In this document: piece after piece, positions 15,884 through 21,516 of the stretch | How the letters are laid out: each line of letters begins with the position of its first letter | Numbering within the stretch: the stretch's first letter is position 1 | NCBI GenBank assembly: GCA_023142175.1 | Contig: JAGLJX010000125.1 | Coordinates: forward strand, 1 to 21,516 | Source: Emcibacter sp. | GTDB lineage: Bacteria > Pseudomonadota > Alphaproteobacteria > Sphingomonadales > Emcibacteraceae | Reading direction: 5' to 3' | DNA: 21,516 bases | Notes under the pieces: generated by a model | Database searches by the model: none | The model's input: only the letters and a program-made list of their open reading frames with translations | What the model was told of the DNA's origin: nothing | Translations under genes and position numbers: made by a program

Positions 15884-18121
15884 CTAGAAGTTCATTTTCA
15901 CATCAAGATGCCATGTGCGGGGTTGCCCCGGGTGAGCAAAGCCCCCCAGTACCCATTCGGAGTTATAAAGCTCGTCCGTCAGGTTACGCACTGATCCGGT
16001 CACCGACCATTTACCGTCTGCATCTTCAATACCGATACGGGCATTAACCAAATTAAGGGCGCTACGTACAGTTGTATTTTCAGGGTCCCAGAATTGCGCG
16101 CCGCGGGCCTCGTAATCTACACGGGCCACCAACGCAATATCTTTGGTAAGATCTGTGCGATATTGAGCGCCGATGTTGAAGGTTGATTTGGCGACATAAG
16201 GAACCTCATTGCCCGCATTTGCCGGGTTTAGGCTATCGGTTAATACTTCGCTGTCCGTAAATCCAAATGAGGCATAAACATCAAGACCATCCGAAATTTT
16301 AGCCACTGCCTCGATTTCACCGCCCATCAATCTTACATCGTCAATATTGACAAGTGCCTGAGCGCCGACCGCGCCGATAAACACAAAGTATAATGGATTG
16401 GTTTTAGTATGGAAAAGAGAAGCATTCAGGCGCAGTCTGCCATCGACAAGGTCGCTTTTGAAGCCAACCTCAAAGGTCTTGGCGATTTCGGCCTCGACCA
16501 CATCCGGCACACCAGCCACCCCCGCACCTGCGGCGGCGGTGCCAACACCAAACTGGTTAAACTGACCACTTCGGAAACCTTCACCATATGAAGCATAAAC
16601 ATTAACATCCTCGCTCGCCGTATATTTCAGTGAGATTTTGGGTTGCAGCCTGCTATAGGTTCTTTCCTGACGGCAATTGTCCAGCGCGTTTGCCGTACAT
16701 CCCGTGGGAACCGCGACCGTATTTAAAGGGGATATATTTTGTATTCTTTTGTCTTCGTCATAACGAACAGCGACGGCAACTTCCAGATTATCGGATACTT
16801 CATATGATGCATTTCCGAACAAGGCCCATGCCTGATTGTCATTGTCATCGGCGATGAAAGACATAGTTGGATTTGTGGCGCTGGAGAATTTCGGGTCTCT
16901 TTCAATACGCTCAATACCCTGACGGTTGTCATCACCTGTTGTTGAGGAAATAAACCTATTGGTTTCCAGATAATAGGCGCCGACCATCCATTGCAGGGGA
17001 GTATCCGTGTTTGAAGCCAAGCGGATTTCTTCGCTCCAGGCATCAATATCAACAAATTGGGTCTGGGTTCCGTCAAAAATACCAAAAACATCTACTTCAT
17101 TGGTATAGGGGAATTGATCACCGGCGGCATATTCCGTTACCCGGTTATAGGCAAAGATATTAGTGAATGTCACACCATCGCCATCATAAACCATCTTTAG
17201 GGACAGATCGTCAATATTGCGGTCATTTTCACCAAGGTTGTTGGCACAGAAAACCCGAACCACTGAATCCGCATCGGGAGCAGGGCCGCCGAAAGGATTG
17301 AAGGTATTACAGCTATCGCCGTCAAAATCCACGGACTGAAACTGGAAATTCAAGGACGCGCCATCAGTTCTGACCATGCTGCCCCGTAATGTGGCTGTCA
17401 GATTTTCAGAAACCTTGATGTCCACAATGGCCCGTACGGTGAGGTCTTGTACGAAATCAGCTTTAACACCCAGTTGCTTGTTATCCAGATAACCGCCGAT
17501 GTCCTGATATTTTGCCGCAATACGGAAATTCACTTTATCTTTCACTAGCGGGCCACCAACAGCTGCCTGAATGGAGTATTCATTGCCAGTTCCAATCGTT
17601 CCGCGAACGAAACCTTCCAGTTCATCGCTGGGCTGGACGGAGTTAATCAGGATTGCACCGCCGGCAGCATTGCGGCCATAAAGCGCCCCCTGTGGGCCGC
17701 GTAATACTTCGATTGACTGCAAATCAAACATGGCTTGCGTTATCTGACGGCTGTTGATCTGCAAGACACCGTCGACAACGACCGCTACCGGGGCTTCGCC
17801 ATTACGAACTTGCGAGATACCGCGTATGGTCATGAATGATGTACCCGCACTCTGGGAATTGGCCAGCGTCACATTGGGGGTTAATTGCAGAAAGTCATCA
17901 ACCGTATCAATACGGGAATCTTCAATGGCCTGGGCAGAAAACACGGTTTCACTGAGGGGAACGTCCTGAATATTTTCTGACCGCATCCGCGCTGTCACGA
18001 TAATTTCTTCTAAAGCTGCAAGGCTGTCACCATCTTCTGCCTGTGCTACTGAAATTTGTACGTTGGTTGCCATAAGTGCAAAAAGTGATACGGCACTAAG
18101 TGTTTTAAAAGATTTATTCAT
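15884..18121 (-). CDS. TonB-dependent outer-membrane receptor
   Basis: A 745-residue receptor with ATG preceded by GGAGAGGA. It has a signal peptide with probable cleavage after AQA (about residue 28), then a TonB box EEIIVTA at about 38-44. The plug domain follows (DFLQLTPNVTL, FMTIRGISQV, IEVLRGPQGALYGRNAAGGAI), then the beta barrel with VYASYGEGFRSGQFNQFG and ends in a terminal Phe, HLDVKMNF, the outer-membrane assembly signal. It belongs to the iron-complex/CirA-like receptor group common in Alphaproteobacteria, whose members also take up sugars, peptides and other organics. No iron transport genes lie nearby. Its place at the head of the cupin-hyuAB-dgcNA series suggests it imports the substrate of those enzymes. 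Confidence 0.93.
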   Translation of the reverse strand: MNKSFKTLSAVSLFALMATNVQISVAQAEDGDSLAALEEIIVTARMRSENIQDVPLSETVFSAQAIEDSRIDTVDDFLQLTPNVTLANSQSAGTSFMTIRGISQVRNGEAPVAVVVDGVLQINSRQITQAMFDLQSIEVLRGPQGALYGRNAAGGAILINSVQPSDELEGFVRGTIGTGNEYSIQAAVGGPLVKDKVNFRIAAKYQDIGGYLDNKQLGVKADFVQDLTVRAIVDIKVSENLTATLRGSMVRTDGASLNFQFQSVDFDGDSCNTFNPFGGPAPDADSVVRVFCANNLGENDRNIDDLSLKMVYDGDGVTFTNIFAYNRVTEYAAGDQFPYTNEVDVFGIFDGTQTQFVDIDAWSEEIRLASNTDTPLQWMVGAYYLETNRFISSTTGDDNRQGIERIERDPKFSSATNPTMSFIADDNDNQAWALFGNASYEVSDNLEVAVAVRYDEDKRIQNISPLNTVAVPTGCTANALDNCRQERTYSRLQPKISLKYTASEDVNVYASYGEGFRSGQFNQFGVGTAAAGAGVAGVPDVVEAEIAKTFEVGFKSDLVDGRLRLNASLFHTKTNPLYFVFIGAVGAQALVNIDDVRLMGGEIEAVAKISDGLDVYASFGFTDSEVLTDSLNPANAGNEVPYVAKSTFNIGAQYRTDLTKDIALVARVDYEARGAQFWDPENTTVRSALNLVNARIGIEDADGKWSVTGSVRNLTDELYNSEWVLGGFAHPGQPRTWHLDVKMNF

Positions 18122-18218
18122 TAGTCCTCTCCATATATGGGTGTAATTTCTATTCTTATACTGGATTTATTATTTGAAATTTAAGGCCGGAGGACAAGCT
18201 TCAAGAAGAGTAGAAAAC

Positions 18219-18247
18219 ACTATAATCAGAATAGGGTTTTTACTTAG
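18219..18247 (-). promoter_or_regulatory. Possible promoter of the TonB receptor gene
   Basis: On the minus strand TATAGT (18224-18219) is a plausible -10 box. Seventeen bases upstream the -35 position (18247-18242) reads CTAAGT, a poor match to TTGACA, as expected for an activator-dependent promoter. The palindrome at 18257-18276 would be centred near -55. This is inferred from sequence resemblance only. Confidence 0.25.
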
Positions 18248-18253
18248 CCCCCT

Positions 18254-18276
18254 AAAAACTACTCCTTTGGGTAGTT
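18254..18276 (-). terminator. Hairpin at the stop codon of the MalT-like gene, also a palindromic candidate operator
   Basis: On the minus strand AACTAC (18276-18271) pairs with GTAGTT (18262-18257) across an 8-base loop and continues into TTTTT (18258-18254), a weak intrinsic terminator that starts inside the TAA stop codon. The same bases form a near-palindrome, AACTACYC-4-GRGTAGTT with 7 of 8 arm positions matching, which lies about 140 bp upstream of the TonB receptor start and could bind a regulator. Confidence 0.45.
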
Positions 18277-20998
18277 AGCCGAGCAAGCCTTTCTGGCGGG
18301 CAATGATGACAGCCTTTGTTCGTTTATCCACACCTAGCTTGGCAAATATATTCTTCAGATGGAACTTTACCGTATGCTCTGTCATTTCCAGCGCACGGGC
18401 AATTTCCTTATTAGACAGGCCACCCTGTAGCTCAATCAAGACTTCCATTTCCCTACTGCTGAGCAGATCCTGCTGCAATAGTGTTATCTTCTTGATTTTT
18501 TTTGCTTTTACAGCGCAATCCTGAAGGAAATTCAAGGCAAGACGATCAACGTTTTTTTCACGCCTGACGGCATAGGTGGCCGATACAAGCGCGACAATAT
18601 TATCATTTTCAATGAAAGGGCGGATAATATTTTCCGGCCAGGCCATCGCCGCCGCCTCAAATAAAAAATCTGAGGCTATTTCCATATTCTCCCGCTGAAA
18701 TTCAAGGTCGGCCCGCATTACCAGCACATTAAGCAAAAATGGTTTGGTTCCCAGCGTACGGCAACAGGCTTCCATATCTGTTAAAATAGCATTGGCAGCG
18801 GCATAATCCTGTATCTTCAGATACCAAAGCACTGCGACCTTTCCCATATATTGAAAGGGCCGCCATAATACGGGATTGGCCTTCCATGCAGCGGGAACGA
18901 AAAAATTCTTTGCCTTATATAATATGCGCTCAATATCTGGCCTGTTGTCCTCAAGTGAGGCAATCATCAGGTCGCAACAATCAACTAAAATGGCTAGACG
19001 ACTGATAGACCTTTCCTCTACTGTTTTCTGGCACCTGTCCCGTAATTTTGAAATAAGGGCCGTCTTTTTCCCCCGATACGCCCTAGATAATAACATTTCA
19101 TAGGCGCAAAGATAAATTTCAAACCAGCCATCAAATTCTTCAATATGGGTAAGGGCCACCTCAAACTGGCTCAGGTCGTCACCGACCTCCCCCCGCCAGT
19201 TCTGTAATGATAGAAGCGATATATAGGCGGTAAATTTTAGCCCACTATCGGAGCCAAAATTTTCATCGGCCATATTCTGGGCCTCTTGGAAATAGGCCTC
19301 AGCCTGTCTCAGATTACCCTGGTAAAAAGAAAGCTGGCCCAGATGAACATAGCAATAATTCAGACCGAGCATACTGTCGGCCTGCCGCATGGCACGGATG
19401 CTTTCCTGTATCATGGACAGACCTTTGTCAAATTTTCCTTCGGCCATCATTCCGATGGAAAGAGAACAGTATATAACGCCGAGGGATATGCTGTCTGTGG
19501 GGTCTACCCGTTTGATAATCTGACATAACGTATCTATATCATTTTCCTGATAATTATCTTCATAGGTGTTTTGCAATATCTCGACCACGCCAAAGTCCCG
19601 CTTAAAATCCGCCAGATATTCTGCGTAGGCATCGGATTTTAATTTTGTATTGCAACGGGTAAATTCAATGTAATTTCGGGCTTCGTGAATACGGCCTTTT
19701 TTCTGAAACAGATAGGTTTGTGCAATCTGTAATCGGGGATAATTTTTAAAATTCTCATCCGGAATATAACCAAGAAGATTTCTTAAAAAACCAATTCCCC
19801 CATATAGGATCAATTCCCAGCCCCCGGCATCCCCTATCAGGTCCGCCGCCCGGTCATAATCCTCGGCAAGGCAGGAGTGCCGTACGGCTTCAATTAAATT
19901 TTTATCCTTCTCAAACCATTTTGAGGCCTTCAGATGCAGGGAAATTATCTCACCCGGATAACGCCGCCGTAGCATATCTTTGAGGAAATCTGAAAATAGA
20001 TGATGATAGCGCAGTGACTTTTTTTCTTCGTCAATGGGGACAAAAAGAGCGTTAATACTGCCCATTTTCTCCAGTTTTTTAAAGCCGTTTTCAATACCGC
20101 AGACGGCATGGGCCAAACTGTCATTCACCCGTTCCAGAATAGAGGTCTTGATCAGGAATTCCTGTATCTCGTCCGGGCATTTATTCATAACCTGTTCGGA
20201 CAGATATTCCGCCAGATGGTCGGATTTTCCGGAAAAGGATTCCAGCACCAAATCTTTATTTTCAGCCGGTGCGATAAGCTGGCTGGCCAGTTGAATAGCC
20301 ACCGGCCAGCCTTCTGTTTTCTCCAGCAGTCTGGAATATTGATCTTCCGTTAGGTCAAGACCTACGGCCTCCTTCATTTCCGGCGCATCAAAACGCAATT
20401 CTTCCGGACGGAGTTCCAGAAGTTGTCCCATGGAGCGCAATTTAGCCAGATCAAAGCGTGGTCTTTCCCGACTGTTGATCACCAGATGAAAATTGCCGGG
20501 TATATTATCAAGCATTCCGTCCATGAAATGATCTACTTCCGGCGTGTTCAGGCGGTGATAATCATCGAGGATCAGGACAATATTTTCGCCAGATTCAGAA
20601 ATTTTTGTTAACAGCAAGCCCAGACAAGACCGGGGTGAGGTATCTGATAACCCCTGTTCCGCCAACATCTCCAAGCGGCCAAGGTCAATACCTGCCGAAA
20701 TAAGGGAGAAAATTATATAACAGAGCAAATTGTTAATATCGCCATCGGACTCATCCAGTGTAAGCCACGCTACTTTGGTGTTTTTGACCAGTAATTTTTG
20801 CCGCCATTGACTTAACAATGTTGTTTTACCAAAACCTGCGGGCGCTGTTATCAGGCTTAGGTTGAGCTTTACGCCGGCATCCAGTGTATTTATCAGGCGC
20901 GACCTGTTGATCACGGAGACATGGTGACGTGGCGGCATCCATTTGGTAGAAATCAGCCAGTTGCCAAAGTCGCTTATTTTCTCACTGTCATCATCCAT
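18275..20998 (-). CDS. MalT-like ATP-dependent LuxR-family transcriptional regulator
   Basis: A 907-residue regulator with ATG preceded by AGGAA about 8 bases upstream. The N-terminal NTPase has Walker A APAGFGKTT (Lys58) and Walker B VLILDDYHRL (Asp145/Asp146), as in MalT and other STAND-class regulators. A winged-helix segment and a long TPR-like helical region follow (about 370-830; repeats such as LGQLSFYQGNLRQAEAYFQEA). The last ~65 residues form a LuxR helix-turn-helix: LSSREMEVLIELQGG, LSNKEIARALEMTEHTVKFHLKNI, then LGVDKRTKAV. MalT-type proteins bind an inducer with ATP, oligomerise and activate promoters. The next gene downstream on the same strand is the TonB receptor, so it probably controls the receptor-cupin-hyu-dgc block. 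The inducer is unknown. Confidence 0.93.
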   Translation of the reverse strand: MDDDSEKISDFGNWLISTKWMPPRHHVSVINRSRLINTLDAGVKLNLSLITAPAGFGKTTLLSQWRQKLLVKNTKVAWLTLDESDGDINNLLCYIIFSLISAGIDLGRLEMLAEQGLSDTSPRSCLGLLLTKISESGENIVLILDDYHRLNTPEVDHFMDGMLDNIPGNFHLVINSRERPRFDLAKLRSMGQLLELRPEELRFDAPEMKEAVGLDLTEDQYSRLLEKTEGWPVAIQLASQLIAPAENKDLVLESFSGKSDHLAEYLSEQVMNKCPDEIQEFLIKTSILERVNDSLAHAVCGIENGFKKLEKMGSINALFVPIDEEKKSLRYHHLFSDFLKDMLRRRYPGEIISLHLKASKWFEKDKNLIEAVRHSCLAEDYDRAADLIGDAGGWELILYGGIGFLRNLLGYIPDENFKNYPRLQIAQTYLFQKKGRIHEARNYIEFTRCNTKLKSDAYAEYLADFKRDFGVVEILQNTYEDNYQENDIDTLCQIIKRVDPTDSISLGVIYCSLSIGMMAEGKFDKGLSMIQESIRAMRQADSMLGLNYCYVHLGQLSFYQGNLRQAEAYFQEAQNMADENFGSDSGLKFTAYISLLSLQNWRGEVGDDLSQFEVALTHIEEFDGWFEIYLCAYEMLLSRAYRGKKTALISKLRDRCQKTVEERSISRLAILVDCCDLMIASLEDNRPDIERILYKAKNFFVPAAWKANPVLWRPFQYMGKVAVLWYLKIQDYAAANAILTDMEACCRTLGTKPFLLNVLVMRADLEFQRENMEIASDFLFEAAAMAWPENIIRPFIENDNIVALVSATYAVRREKNVDRLALNFLQDCAVKAKKIKKITLLQQDLLSSREMEVLIELQGGLSNKEIARALEMTEHTVKFHLKNIFAKLGVDKRTKAVIIARQKGLLG

Positions 20999-21174
20999 GG
21001 GTGATTTCCTGTGTGGCCTGAATGCTATTATTCATGTTATAATTTTTATAGTGGTAAAGGTGATATATTATATTAGCTTTTTGATTTATCAATTATATTT
21101 TGAGAATAAATAGCAGGTCAACACTTCGAAATCCAAGTGAGAGAGTAAAGGCGTAACAGCTCAGGAGAAACGTA

Positions 21175-21204
21175 AAATGGCTGCAGGGGATACTGCAGCC
21201 ATTT
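21175..21204. repeat. Perfect 12-bp inverted repeat with 6-base loop
   Basis: AAATGGCTGCAG (21175-21186) and CTGCAGCCATTT (21193-21204) are perfect complements around GGGATA. On the minus strand the stem is followed by TACGTTT and on the plus strand by ATCTACGG, so neither side has a proper U-tract. It may be a weak bidirectional terminator, a small-RNA stem or a translation-blocking hairpin over the small frame that starts at 21177. Confidence 0.7.
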
Positions 21205-21286
21205 ATCTACGGAGGATAGCAATTTTTGTGTGGTAAAATAACTATCACAAACCTATGACGCTTCGAATGGGATAACCCACTAGTTA

Positions 21287-21319
21287 AAAATAAAAAAAAC
21301 GGCGATCCGAAGACCGCCG
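21287..21319 (-). terminator. Intrinsic terminator of the downstream TonB receptor gene, with UUCG loop
   Basis: On the minus strand CGGCGGTC-TTCG-GATCGCCG forms an 8-bp stem with one mismatch, closed by a C(UUCG)G tetraloop, and runs into TTTTTTTTATTTTT. It lies about 30 bp after the stop codon of the receptor gene that enters from the right. This is a strong textbook terminator shape. Confidence 0.9.
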
Positions 21320-21348
21320 CTTAAATAATTCGAGCTAATTCTTACGAA

Positions 21349-21516
21349 TTAGAACTTGGCTTTGAAACCAACATAACCGAAGCGACGAACTACATCGTAA
21401 ATGTCAGCCGCGGTATTTGTACCGGTAACGTCACCTGGTACGCCCTGACCCAAGAATGGAGGCTCTTTGTCAAACAGGTTATCAATACCGGCGAATACTT
21501 CATATTGACCTTCATC
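21349..21516 (-). CDS. TonB-dependent receptor, C-terminal 55 residues (5' end beyond the window)
   Basis: The frame is open to the window edge and ends with TAA at 21349-21351. The last residues include YEVFAGIDNLFDKEPPFLG, and the protein ends in YDVVRRFGYVGFKAKF. The GIDNLFDKEPP segment and a terminal aromatic-rich strand ending in Phe are typical of the last barrel strands of TonB-dependent receptors. It is a second receptor, distinct from the one at 15884-18121 (different C-terminus), and it lies upstream of the MalT-like regulator on the same strand, separated by the terminator. Substrate cannot be told from this fragment. Confidence 0.88.
   Translation of the reverse strand, partial: DEGQYEVFAGIDNLFDKEPPFLGQGVPGDVTGTNTAADIYDVVRRFGYVGFKAKF

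Larger units (their letters stand above)
20999..21348. other. 350-bp intergenic region upstream of the MalT-like gene
   Basis: It holds the AT-rich 5' region of the MalT-like gene (21000-21120), a perfect hairpin at 21175-21204, a 19-codon frame on the plus strand at 21177-21236 behind AGGAG, and the terminator of the receptor gene at 21287-21319. No clear sigma-70 promoter with correct spacing stands out: TTGATA and TATAAT are present on the minus strand but only 14 bases apart. Confidence 0.5.

Noticed and set aside
1..21516. Mobile elements, CRISPR arrays, tRNA or rRNA genes
   Set aside because: No transposase or integrase frames, no regularly spaced repeats, and no tRNA- or rRNA-like sequence was seen on reading the window.

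Overview
The window looks like a chromosomal segment of a moderate-GC alphaproteobacterium, possibly marine. Pointers are two TonB-dependent receptors, a DgcN/DgcA pair known from marine Proteobacteria, TonB-box and SPASM sequences of alphaproteobacterial style, and short AT-rich intergenic gaps. The taxonomic call is an inference. I see no rRNA, tRNA, CRISPR array, insertion sequence or phage gene.

Left part (1-9,500), sensing and modification. It opens with the 3' end of a methionine gamma-lyase-type PLP enzyme, convergent with a two-helix membrane protein I do not recognise. Divergent from that protein is a PhnD-like solute-binding lipoprotein, followed by a histidine kinase that carries a complete hemerythrin domain at its C-terminus. 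Next is a SPASM radical SAM peptide maturase resembling QhpD/PeaB, the maturase of quinohemoprotein amine dehydrogenase, but no dehydrogenase subunit gene is nearby. A DUF1330 protein follows. On the opposite strand, a BMP-family (PnrA-like) lipoprotein overlaps a second histidine kinase. There are therefore two separate binding-lipoprotein/kinase pairs facing each other, with no permease, ABC ATPase or response regulator in view.

Right part (9,600-21,000), a catabolic block on the minus strand. In transcription order it holds a large MalT-like LuxR regulator, a TonB-dependent receptor, a small cupin, HyuA, HyuB, DgcN and DgcA. DgcN and DgcA are the D-glutamate N-acetyltransferase and N-acetyl-D-glutamate racemase. 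HyuA/HyuB are ATP-dependent hydantoinase/5-oxoprolinase-type lactamase subunits. The simplest joint reading is uptake of a compound that HyuAB opens to an amino acid such as D-glutamate, which DgcN/DgcA then convert to N-acetyl-L-glutamate. The end of the window holds the 3' end of a second TonB-dependent receptor with a clear intrinsic terminator.

Non-coding points worth reading are a tandem 14-bp duplication that makes two four-codon minicistrons, each coupled by TAATG, in front of the hemerythrin kinase; a palindrome at the end of the MalT-like gene, upstream of the receptor gene; and a perfect 12-bp hairpin upstream of the MalT-like gene.
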